Part shown: in pieces, positions 1 through 5,058 of the stretch
Layout: every line of letters starts with the position of its first letter
Position numbering within the stretch: the first letter of the stretch is position 1
From: Chromobacteriaceae bacterium
GTDB taxonomy: Bacteria > Pseudomonadota > Gammaproteobacteria > Burkholderiales > Aquaspirillaceae
Reading direction: 5' to 3'
NCBI GenBank assembly: GCA_030151505.1
Contig: JASLDQ010000230.1
Coordinates: 1 to 5,058, forward strand
Length of the DNA stretch: 5,058 nucleotides
The notes under the pieces: generated by a model
What the model saw: only the letters and a program-made list of their open reading frames with translations
What the model was told of the DNA's origin: nothing
The model's database searches: none
Program-made: the position numbers and the translations under genes

Positions 1-137
1 CAGTCGACTTCACCGTCAACGGCCTGAACCCGAGCAAGACTGCTCCGTCGGTTGCCAACAGCACTGTTGGTGGCTCCTCGTTCGGCGCCGGCGCCGACCC
101 GCAAGTGTTCGGTATCGGCATGCGCCACCTGTTCTAA
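1..137 (+). CDS. Outer-membrane porin, C-terminal end (5' part outside window)
   Basis: The reading frame is open from the left edge (first full codon at 3) to a TAA at 135-137, giving the last 44 residues of a protein. It ends with DPQVFGIGMRHLF: alternating hydrophobic residues closing on a terminal Phe. This is the hallmark of the last beta-strand of Gram-negative porins and the signal read by the BAM assembly machinery. The piece before it is rich in Gly, Ser, Asn and Thr, as in porin turns and loops. Betaproteobacterial general porins of the OmpC/PorB-like family commonly end in a GxRHxF-type motif, so a trimeric diffusion porin is the best guess. The start, signal peptide and pore loop cannot be seen, so the exact porin type and substrate preference stay open. 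It is convergent with the nar operon and has its own terminator, so it is probably an independent transcription unit. Confidence 0.8.
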   Translation, partial: VDFTVNGLNPSKTAPSVANSTVGGSSFGAGADPQVFGIGMRHLF

Positions 138-166
138 TCATTGCGCGAGTCGACTCGCGCAATGAT
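137..166. repeat. Perfect 30-nt palindrome overlapping the porin stop codon
   Basis: The half-site ATCATTGCGCGAGTC is followed at once by its exact reverse complement, with no spacer; the centre is GTCGAC. The first A is the last base of the porin TAA stop. In RNA it would fold into a GC-rich stem of about 13 bp with a 4-nt loop, only 2 nt before the next hairpin. It has no U-run of its own, so it is not a terminator by itself. It could be an mRNA 3'-end stabiliser or the first half of a tandem terminator, or at the DNA level a dimer-binding site or cruciform. The palindrome is certain; its role is inferred. Confidence 0.8.
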
Positions 167-168
167 GC

Positions 169-195
169 AAAACCCCCGCCATGCGGGGGTTTTTT
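169..195 (+). terminator. Rho-independent terminator of the porin gene
   Basis: An 11-bp stem is formed by AAAACCCCCGC (169-179) and GCGGGGGTTTT (183-193), with a 3-nt CAT loop and six Ts at 190-195. The core is seven consecutive GC pairs followed by the T-run, the standard intrinsic terminator. It lies 31 nt after the porin stop codon. The minus-strand reading also has a short T-run (169-172), but the plus direction is clearly the better one. Confidence 0.9.
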
Positions 196-487
196 GTTGG
201 TCAAGATTTTTAAGATACCCCCGTCCACGTGAAGTCTGCCGAATCCACATCCTGCCATCCTGAAGAAGCTGCTGAGCAAAGCCCGAAGACATTGAGCCAG
301 TAAACAGCGCAGGCAAGGAAAGGCCGTCTTCGCCAAGGAAACGGGGGATCAGACGCCCAGCCGCTTGCCCCCGGACACACCGGCACAAAGAACAAGAATC
401 GCAAATCCCGGACTCATCGCACCACCTTGCCTCATCTTTGCCATGCTTGGCTCGCCCCCAGACCAGCCAGCCCGTAATCAAGAGCAC
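196..487. other. Intergenic region with no supportable gene
   Basis: About 290 bases lie between the two terminators. Open frames exist on both strands (for example minus 134-487 and plus 365-619), but they run through terminator hairpins or into narI, lack convincing ribosome sites, and give Arg/Cys/Pro-rich proteins I do not recognise. A 22-codon minus-strand frame (ATG at 415-417), with AAGGTGG a few bases upstream and a hydrophobic start, is the only mildly gene-like item. It is too short to call. No tRNA, FNR-type box (TTGAT-N4-ATCAA) or insertion-sequence end is visible. Both flanking genes point into this region, so no promoter is expected. Confidence 0.5.
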
Positions 488-520
488 AAAAAAGCCAAGC
501 TAGTTAGCTTGGCTTTTTTT
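488..520 (-). terminator. Intrinsic terminator of the nar operon, bidirectional
   Basis: A near-perfect inverted repeat: AAAAAAGCCAAGCTA (488-502), a GT centre, then TAGCTTGGCTTTTTT (505-519) plus one more T at 520. Read on the minus strand, it lies 16 nt after the narI stop and ends in a T-run from 493 down to 488, so it should end the narGHJI transcript. Read on the plus strand, the T-run is 514-520, so it can also stop read-through coming from the porin side. The placement right after narI argues that narI is the last gene of the operon. Confidence 0.9.
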
Positions 521-536
521 CACCATAAACGACTAC

Positions 537-1217
537 TCATCGTGCCCGCACCAACTGCCAGGCCCGCCCCAAATAGCCCACCGAACCAAACCCGCTCCAC
601 ACATGCACCATCCGGGTAAACGGGAAGATAAGGAAGAAGGTCAGGCCGAAGAAGATGTGCAGCTTGTAGGCCAGGCCGACGCCCTGGATGTAGCTGGCGG
701 CGGTGAAGTCAAGCGTGACGATGGCCTGCGCCCAGTTGCACAGCAGCAGCATCACCGAGCCGTCGAGGTGATGTATCGACGCGGCGATGGTGGACAGCCC
801 CAGCACCAGGGTAAAGAACAGCCACGGCAGCAGCACCTTGTCGCGGGTCGGGGTGACGGCGCGCAAACGGGCGTTGCCGAAGCGACGGTTGAGCAGGATC
901 AGCATGCCGATCAGGCCGATGCCGCCCATGATGCCGCCGGCGGTCATCGCCACCACCTGCTTCTGCGCGGCGGTCAGAAAAGGCTCGTACACCCAGTGCG
1001 GGGTCAACAGCCCCACCGCGTGGCCGAAGAACAGGCCGATCACCCCGACGTGGAACAGGATGGAGCCGGTCCGCAGCGAGCCGCGATGCAGCAGCTGGCT
1101 GGAATCCGACTTCCACGACTGCTGCTCGCGGTCGAAGCGGATCAGGCTGCCGAGCAGGAACACGGTCAGCGCGATGTACGGGTAGATCCCGAACAGGAAC
1201 TGGTGCAGGTAATCCAT
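537..1217 (-). CDS. narI: Respiratory nitrate reductase gamma subunit, cytochrome b (NarI)
   Basis: A 226-residue integral membrane protein, almost the length of E. coli NarI (225). It anchors NarGH to the inner membrane, oxidises quinol at the periplasmic side and passes electrons through two b hemes to NarH. Five hydrophobic segments are visible, at about residues 5-25, 52-74, 88-110, 127-148 and 183-205. The four heme ligands fall exactly at the E. coli positions: His56 and His205 (proximal heme), His66 and His187 (distal heme). Other family marks are the start with IYPYIA, GHxxGxLTPHW (65-75), HHLDGS (149-154), FPFTRMVHVWS (198-208) and the end YLGRAWQLVRAR. The ATG at 1215-1217 has a strong AGGAG 7 nt upstream. 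It starts 12 nt after narJ ends and is followed by a strong intrinsic terminator, so it closes the operon. There is no sign of damage. Confidence 0.97.
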   Translation of the reverse strand: MDYLHQFLFGIYPYIALTVFLLGSLIRFDREQQSWKSDSSQLLHRGSLRTGSILFHVGVIGLFFGHAVGLLTPHWVYEPFLTAAQKQVVAMTAGGIMGGIGLIGMLILLNRRFGNARLRAVTPTRDKVLLPWLFFTLVLGLSTIAASIHHLDGSVMLLLCNWAQAIVTLDFTAASYIQGVGLAYKLHIFFGLTFFLIFPFTRMVHVWSGFGSVGYLGRAWQLVRAR

Positions 1218-1222
1218 GATTT

Positions 1223-1232
1223 ATCTCCTTTA
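1223..1232 (-). promoter_or_regulatory. narI ribosome binding site fused to the narJ stop codon
   Basis: On the minus strand the bases read TAAAGGAGAT: the narJ stop TAA (1230-1232) runs straight into AGGAG (1225-1229), which sits 7 nt before the narI ATG. A ribosome ending narJ would thus cover the narI Shine-Dalgarno, which favours translational coupling. The site also fixes the narI start. Confidence 0.85.
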
Positions 1233-1883
1233 CGCCGCCGGGCGGGTCATGGCGCCGCGCGGCTGGAAATTGATCGGCTGGACGGCGGATGCGGCCGGCT
1301 TGAGCAAGGGCTCGGTGCCGTCGGCGCCGGGGCCAAAGGTCTCGAGCATTTCATCCATGTCGCGCACCGGCGGCTCGGCCAGCGGCCGGGGTTCCACTTC
1401 GGTGATGCCTCGCAGCACGTCGAACACGCAGGCGTAGGGGCTGCCGTTGTGCTTGAGCTTGCCGCCCAGGTGCGCGAGCACATGGATGGCGTCGCCGAGC
1501 AGCTTGCCCGCTTCGTCGGCATCCACTTGGCCGAGAAATTCCAGAAACAGCGGCACGTAATCCGGCAACTCGTCCGGCGTCATCTCGAAGCCGTGGTTCT
1601 TGTACTCCTCCAGCAGGTCGACCATGGCCTGCCCACGGTCGCGGCTTTCGCCGTGGATGTGCTCGAACAGATGCAGGCTGTGGCTCGGATTGCGGTCGAA
1701 GGTGGCGACGTAGCTTTCCTGCAGCTCGATCAGGTCCGGCTGGGCGAGATGGCGCAGCAAGGGCCGCAGCAGCGTCTTGGCTTCGGGATGCCCGGCCAGC
1801 GCCTCGCCGATTTCCGGCAGGGCGTCGACCAGCGCTTCGTTCGGGTAGGTCAGCAGCGCCGACAGAACGGGAAACAGTGACAT
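1230..1883 (-). CDS. narJ: Nitrate reductase assembly chaperone, delta subunit (NarJ)
   Basis: A 217-residue cytoplasmic protein of the NarJ/TorD-like chaperone family (E. coli NarJ is 236). It is not part of the mature enzyme. It binds apo-NarG, allows insertion of the molybdenum cofactor and iron-sulfur clusters, and delays docking of NarGH on NarI until loading is complete. The diagnostic run LFEHIHGESRDRGQAMVDLL lies at residues 72-91. It is followed by the LPDYVPLFLEFL segment (106-117), both typical of NarJ. The N-terminus (LSALLTYPNEAL) matches the usual helical start. The tail beyond about residue 165 is Pro/Glu-rich and less conserved, ending with INFQPRG as in many betaproteobacterial versions. 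The same frame stays open upstream through narH, but the real start is the ATG at 1881-1883: it has AAGGAGG 6 nt upstream and gives the family N-terminus. It follows narH by 11 nt and precedes narI by 12 nt. Confidence 0.96.
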   Translation of the reverse strand: MSLFPVLSALLTYPNEALVDALPEIGEALAGHPEAKTLLRPLLRHLAQPDLIELQESYVATFDRNPSHSLHLFEHIHGESRDRGQAMVDLLEEYKNHGFEMTPDELPDYVPLFLEFLGQVDADEAGKLLGDAIHVLAHLGGKLKHNGSPYACVFDVLRGITEVEPRPLAEPPVRDMDEMLETFGPGADGTEPLLKPAASAVQPINFQPRGAMTRPAA

Positions 1884-1889
1884 GGCGGG

Positions 1890-1897
1890 CCTCCTTA
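1890..1897 (-). promoter_or_regulatory. narJ ribosome binding site fused to the narH stop codon
   Basis: The minus strand reads TAAGGAGG: the narH stop TAA (1895-1897) shares its two As with an almost perfect Shine-Dalgarno, 6 nt before the narJ ATG. It settles the narJ start against the longer open frame that runs back through narH. It also suggests coupled translation, matching the arrangement at narI. Confidence 0.88.
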
Positions 1898-3445
1898 CGC
1901 CTGTTCGCGCTGCTTGCGCGACTTGGGCATGTCCACAAAGATGACCGAACCCTTCTTGCGCGAGCCGAACAGCGTGGTCTCGTTCGATCCGCCGGCGCAG
2001 CCGTTGCCGAAGCTGAAGCCGCACGCGCCCTTTTCGTTGAAGCTGTCCTCCGCCATTTCCTTGTGGCTGGACGGAATCACGAAGCGGTCCTCGTAGTTGG
2101 CAATGGCCATGATCTGGTACATGTCCTCCACCATCGCCGGGGTCAGCCCGACCTGTTCCAGCACCTCGTGGTCGGCCGTCTTGTCGACGGTCTTGGAACG
2201 CATCCACGCGCGCATCGCCAGCATCCGGTCCAGCGCGGACGTGATCGGCGCCTCCTTGCCGGCGGTCAGCAGGTTGGCAAGGTAGCGCACCGGAATGCGT
2301 AGCGACTTGGTATCCGGGATCAGCCCGTTCATCCCCATCACGCCCGCTTCCACCGCCGGCTGGATCGGCGACAGCGGCGGGATGTACCACACCATCGGCA
2401 GCGTGCGGTATTCCGGGTGCAGCGGGAAAGCCACCTTCCACTCCATGGCCATCTTGTAGACCGGCGACTTGGCCGCCGCGTCTATCCAGGCTTGCGGCAC
2501 GCCCTGCTTCAGCGCCTCGGCCTGTACCGCCGGCGAATGCGGATCGAGGAAGCAACCCAGCTGCGCTTCGTACAGGTCCTGCTCGTTTTCCACGCTGGCG
2601 GCCGCCTCGATCTTGTCGGCGTCGTACAACAGCACGCCCAGATAACGGATGCGCCCCACGCAGGTTTCCGAGCACACCGTCGGCTGGCCAGCCTCGATAC
2701 GCGGGTAGCAGAAGATGCACTTTTCGGCCTTGCCGCTCTGCCAGTTGAAGTAAATCTTCTTGTACGGGCAGCCCGACACGCACATGCGCCAGCCGCGACA
2801 CTTGTCCTGGTCGATCAGCACGATGCCGTCTTCCTCGCGCTTGTAGATCGAGCCGGACGGGCAGGACGCCACGCAGGCCGGATTGAGGCAGTGCTCGCAC
2901 AGGCGCGGCAGATACATCATGAAAGTGTTTTCGAAGGTGCTGTACATCTCCTTCTGGATGCCTTCGAACAGCTGGTCCTTGCTGCGCTTGGCAAATTCGC
3001 CGCCCAGATCGTCCTCCCAGTTCGGACCCCATTCGATCTTGTCCATCTTCTGGCCGGTAATCACCGACACGGGACGGGCCGTCGGCGGAGTCTGGCTCAG
3101 CGGGGCGTTCTGCAGATGCTCGTAGTCGTAGGTGAACGGCTCGTAGTAGTCGTCGATTTCGGGCAGATTGGGGTTGGCGAAGATGTTCGACAGAATCTTC
3201 ATCCGGCTGCCCTGCTTGGGCTCCAGCTTGCCGGCGGCGGTGCGGACCCAGCCGCCCTGCCATTTTTCCTGGTTTTCCCAGTCCTTCGGATAACCGATGC
3301 CGGGCTTGGTTTCGACGTTGTTGAACCAGGCGTACTCGACGCCGTCGCGGCTGGTCCAGACGTTTTTGCAGGTGATGGAACAGGTGTGGCAACCGATGCA
3401 CTTGTCCAGGTTCAGCACCATGCCGATTTGGGCTCTGATTTTCAT
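1895..3445 (-). CDS. narH: Respiratory nitrate reductase beta subunit, iron-sulfur protein (NarH)
   Basis: A 516-residue cytoplasmic electron-transfer subunit (E. coli NarH is 512), linking the NarI hemes to NarG. It carries four iron-sulfur clusters, and the full ligand set is visible. The first group is Cys16, 19, 22 and 26 in CIGCHTCSITC. The second is Cys183, 186, 191 and 195 in CEHCLNPACVASC. The third is Cys216, 222 and 226 in CRGWRMCVSGC, where Trp219 replaces a Cys; this is the known mark of the [3Fe-4S] cluster of nitrate reductases. The fourth is Cys243, 246, 258 and 262. By homology these build three [4Fe-4S] clusters and one [3Fe-4S] cluster. The C-terminal half (about 290-516) is the conserved NarH-specific domain, with MEWKVAFPLHPEYRTLPMVW and a Gly-rich stretch near the end. 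The ATG at 3443-3445 gives the canonical MKIRAQIGMVLNLDKCIGC start. It lies 151 nt after narG and 11 nt before narJ. Confidence 0.98.
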   Translation of the reverse strand: MKIRAQIGMVLNLDKCIGCHTCSITCKNVWTSRDGVEYAWFNNVETKPGIGYPKDWENQEKWQGGWVRTAAGKLEPKQGSRMKILSNIFANPNLPEIDDYYEPFTYDYEHLQNAPLSQTPPTARPVSVITGQKMDKIEWGPNWEDDLGGEFAKRSKDQLFEGIQKEMYSTFENTFMMYLPRLCEHCLNPACVASCPSGSIYKREEDGIVLIDQDKCRGWRMCVSGCPYKKIYFNWQSGKAEKCIFCYPRIEAGQPTVCSETCVGRIRYLGVLLYDADKIEAAASVENEQDLYEAQLGCFLDPHSPAVQAEALKQGVPQAWIDAAAKSPVYKMAMEWKVAFPLHPEYRTLPMVWYIPPLSPIQPAVEAGVMGMNGLIPDTKSLRIPVRYLANLLTAGKEAPITSALDRMLAMRAWMRSKTVDKTADHEVLEQVGLTPAMVEDMYQIMAIANYEDRFVIPSSHKEMAEDSFNEKGACGFSFGNGCAGGSNETTLFGSRKKGSVIFVDMPKSRKQREQA

Positions 3446-3454
3446 ATTCCGGAT

Positions 3455-3460
3455 TCCTTA
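3455..3460 (-). promoter_or_regulatory. narH ribosome binding site
   Basis: The minus strand shows TAAGGA, with AAGGA (3455-3459) 9 nt before the narH ATG. It is weaker and more distant than the narJ and narI sites. It supports independent initiation of narH, as expected because the narG stop is too far upstream for direct coupling. Confidence 0.7.
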
Positions 3461-3547
3461 TGCGGGCCAGCGGAAAAGGCGGCGGCCGGATGTTGCTTGC
3501 AGGGCAAGTGTGCAATGCCCCGCCGACCGCCACCATTCGTCGCACGA

Positions 3548-3587
3548 CCTAGACCGGCGGAGGGATACCCCCTCCATCCGGACTAGG
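3548..3587 (-). repeat. Long imperfect inverted repeat (hairpin) just after narG
   Basis: Plus-strand arms: CCTAG (3548-3552) pairs with CTAGG (3583-3587), CCGG (3554-3557) with CCGG (3578-3581), and GGAGGG (3559-3564) with CCCTCC (3570-3575), around a 5-nt loop. That is 15 pairs, interrupted by an A/A mismatch and a small internal loop (C opposite AT). It starts 9 nt after the narG stop in the direction of transcription. No T-run follows, so it is not an intrinsic terminator. Likely roles are protecting the 3' end of a processed narG message, tuning the narG:narH ratio, or being one copy of a genome-wide palindromic repeat (REP-like). The structure is seen; the role is inferred. Confidence 0.7.
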
Positions 3588-3596
3588 CCGGCGCGT

Positions 3597-5058
3597 TCAC
3601 GCCTTGGCCGACTCCTTCAACTCGCCTTCCATCCAGTCCACCTTCTTCATCTTGCGCACCACCACGAATTCGTCGCGGTTGGCGCCGACGGTACCGTAGT
3701 AGTTGAAGCCGTAGGAGAGCTGGGCGTAGCCGCCGATCATGTGGGTGGGCTTGGTCACCGCGCGGGTCACCGAGTTGTGGATGCCGCCGCGCTTGCCCGA
3801 GACTTCCGCCCCCGGCACGTTCACGATCTTTTCCTGCGCGTGGTACATCAGCGTCATCCCGGCCGGCACGCGCTGGCTCACCACCGCACGGGCAGTCAGC
3901 GTGCCGTTGGCGTTGAACACCTCGATCCAGTCGTTGTCGACAATGCCGGCTGCCTTGGCGTCGGTTTCCGAAATCCACACGTGCGGGCCGCCGCGCGACA
4001 GGGTCAGCATGCGCAGGTTGTCCGAGTAGGTGCTGTGGATGCCCCACTTCTGGTGCGGCGTGATGAAGTTGAGCACCAGCTCCTTGTTGCCGTTGCCGTG
4101 CTTGCCCAGCACCGCCGCGGTGGTCTTCAGGTCGACATGGGGCTTGAACACGCACAGGCCCTCGCCGAAGTCGCGCATCCACTTGTGGTCCTGATAGAAC
4201 TGCTGGCGGCCGGTGATGGTGCGCCACGGGATGTATTCGTGAACGTTGGTATAGCCGGCGTTGTAGCTGACCTCTTCGCTTTCCAGCCCCGACCAGGTCG
4301 GCGAGCTGATGATCTTGCGCGGCTGGGCCTGCACGTCGCGGAAGCGGATCGAATCATGCTCGCGGCCGATGGCCAGATGGGTATGGTCGCGCCCGGTGAT
4401 CTTGCTCAGCGCGTCCCACGCCTTGACCGCCACATGGCCGTTGGTTTCCGGCGCCAGCGTCAGGATCATCTCGGCCGCGTCGATCGCGGTATCCAGACGC
4501 GGCTGGCCCTTGGCCACCCCCTCGTCCAGCACCACCTTGTTGATGCCGCGCAGGATGTCGACCTCGTGGCTGGTCTTCCAGCCGATGCCCTTGCCGCCGT
4601 TGCCCACCTTTTCCAGCAGCGGGCCGATGGAAGTGAACTTGCGGTAAATGTCGGCGTAATTGCGCTCGACCACCGTCATCGCCGGCATGGTCTTGCCCGG
4701 CACCGGTTCGCACTCGCCCTTCTTCCAGTCCTTTGGATCGAAGGCCTGGCCCAACTCCTGCGGGGTGTCGTGCATCAGCGGGGTCAGCACCAGATCCTTG
4801 CGGGTGCCGAGGTAGCCGCCGGCCAGTTCGGAGAACTTTTTGGCGATGCCCTTGTAGATTTCCCAGTCGGTCTTGGCCTGCCACAGGGGCTGCACCGCCT
4901 CGCTCAGCGGGTGGATGAAGGGGTGCATGTCGGACGTGTTGAGGTCGTCCTTCTCGTACCAGGTCGCGGTCGGCAGCACGATGTCGGCATAGAGGCAGGT
5001 GGTGGACATGCGGAAGTCCAGCACCACCAGCAGGTCGAGCTTGCCTTCCGCCGCCGGG
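3597..5058 (-). CDS. narG: Respiratory nitrate reductase alpha subunit, catalytic (NarG), C-terminal part
   Basis: The frame is open from the right window edge to a TGA at 3597-3599, giving the last 486 residues of a protein that is usually about 1,240 long. NarG reduces nitrate to nitrite at a molybdenum bis-MGD centre on the cytoplasmic face of the membrane. Family marks in order (counted from the window edge) are LDFRMSTTCLYADIVLPTAT (13-32), then WYEKDD and NTSDMHPFIHPLSEAV. They are followed by DWKKGECEPVPGK, SIGPLLEKVGNGGKGI, TAIDAAEMILTLAPETNG, GRDHTHLA, QPRKIISSPTWSGLE, SYNAGYTNVHEYIPWRT and HQKWGIHSTYSDN. The final molydopterin-dinucleotide-binding domain includes DNDWIEVFNANGTLTARAVV and RGGIHNSVTR, then THMIGGYAQLSYGFNYYGTV and DEFVVVRKMK. 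The part with the FS0 cluster ligands and the molybdenum-ligand Asp lies outside the window. A GTG or ATG near 5010-5027 is an internal codon, not the start. There is no frameshift in the visible part. The neighbours narHJI confirm the membrane-bound Nar type rather than Nap or Nas. Confidence 0.98.
   Translation of the reverse strand, partial: PAAEGKLDLLVVLDFRMSTTCLYADIVLPTATWYEKDDLNTSDMHPFIHPLSEAVQPLWQAKTDWEIYKGIAKKFSELAGGYLGTRKDLVLTPLMHDTPQELGQAFDPKDWKKGECEPVPGKTMPAMTVVERNYADIYRKFTSIGPLLEKVGNGGKGIGWKTSHEVDILRGINKVVLDEGVAKGQPRLDTAIDAAEMILTLAPETNGHVAVKAWDALSKITGRDHTHLAIGREHDSIRFRDVQAQPRKIISSPTWSGLESEEVSYNAGYTNVHEYIPWRTITGRQQFYQDHKWMRDFGEGLCVFKPHVDLKTTAAVLGKHGNGNKELVLNFITPHQKWGIHSTYSDNLRMLTLSRGGPHVWISETDAKAAGIVDNDWIEVFNANGTLTARAVVSQRVPAGMTLMYHAQEKIVNVPGAEVSGKRGGIHNSVTRAVTKPTHMIGGYAQLSYGFNYYGTVGANRDEFVVVRKMKKVDWMEGELKESAKA

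Larger units (their letters stand above)
3446..3596 (-). other. 151-nt narG-narH intergenic spacer
   Basis: In E. coli narG and narH are nearly contiguous; here 151 bases separate them. The part next to narG holds a long hairpin (3548-3587). The middle holds a small one, CTTGC (3496-3500) with GCAAG (3504-3508) around a 3-nt loop. The part next to narH holds the ribosome site. I see no convincing -35/-10 pair and no FNR or NarL-like box. A 39-codon frame (ATG at 3575-3577, TAA at 3458-3460) crosses most of it without a ribosome site and resembles nothing I know. Confidence 0.7.

Noticed and set aside
314..341. Short direct repeat CAAGGAAA at 314-321 and 334-341
   Set aside because: Eight bases repeated once within 300 bases is expected by chance often enough. 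There is no promoter next to it that would make it an operator.
134..487. Minus-strand 117-codon frame in the convergent intergenic region
   Set aside because: It ends inside the porin stop/palindrome and reads through the porin terminator hairpin. It has no clear ribosome site and no recognisable domain.
603..1880. Long plus-strand open frame (425 codons) opposite narI and narJ
   Set aside because: It is the antisense shadow of two well-supported genes in GC-rich DNA. The predicted protein is Gln/His/Arg/Ala-rich low-complexity sequence with no known domain, and it runs across two gene junctions.
1230..3545. Single 771-codon minus-strand frame spanning narH and narJ, as if a fusion protein
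   Set aside because: Only its last 217 codons are real (NarJ). The upstream part is narH read out of frame, Arg-rich and unlike any protein. A strong ribosome site and the family N-terminus place the narJ start at 1883.
2417..3586. Plus-strand open frame (389 codons) opposite narH
   Set aside because: It is antisense to narH, whose cluster ligands and full-length homology are unmistakable. The composition is typical of codon-phase shadows, and no ribosome site or family resemblance is seen.
3597..4227. Alternative-frame open frames opposite or within narG (for example minus 3583-4227 and minus 4354-4884)
   Set aside because: They are Arg/Gly/Ala-rich out-of-frame readings of narG codons. 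The narG frame itself is continuous and conserved through these positions.
3597..5027. Treating the GTG at 5025-5027 as the narG start
   Set aside because: The frame stays open to the window edge, with conserved NarG sequence (KLDLLV) upstream of it. The codon is an internal valine in the middle of the protein.

Overview
This window is a stretch of a Gram-negative, GC-rich proteobacterial chromosome. It holds most of a respiratory nitrate reductase operon on the minus strand, facing the tail of an outer-membrane porin gene on the plus strand. The porin end (a final beta-strand closing on a C-terminal Phe, in the style IGMRHLF) and the high-GC nar genes point to a betaproteobacterium, perhaps in the Neisseriales/Chromobacteriaceae. 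That placement is an inference from protein style, not a search result.

Layout from left to right: the last 44 codons of a porin (+, ends at 137); a perfect 30-nt palindrome fused to its stop codon; a classical rho-independent terminator (169-195); about 290 bases with no supportable gene; a strong bidirectional intrinsic terminator (488-520); then, on the minus strand, narI (537-1217), narJ (1230-1883), narH (1895-3445), a 151-nt spacer holding a long imperfect hairpin, and the C-terminal 486 codons of narG (3597 to the window edge). Transcription runs right to left, so the order is narG-narH-narJ-narI. The promoter and the first part of narG lie outside the window.

The genes form one energy-conserving enzyme. 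NarI is the di-heme membrane cytochrome b that oxidises quinol. NarH carries electrons through one [3Fe-4S] and three [4Fe-4S] clusters. NarG reduces nitrate to nitrite at its molybdenum bis-MGD site on the cytoplasmic face. NarJ is the dedicated chaperone that holds NarGH until the cofactor is loaded and the complex docks on NarI. Every ligand residue expected in the visible parts of NarH and NarI is present, at or within one residue of E. coli numbering. The system therefore looks intact and functional as far as it can be seen.

The coding content is ordinary. I do not see an undescribed system here. The parts worth a second look are non-coding: the long hairpin in an unusually wide narG-narH gap, the perfect palindrome at the porin stop codon, and the repeated fusion of stop codon and Shine-Dalgarno in the operon.
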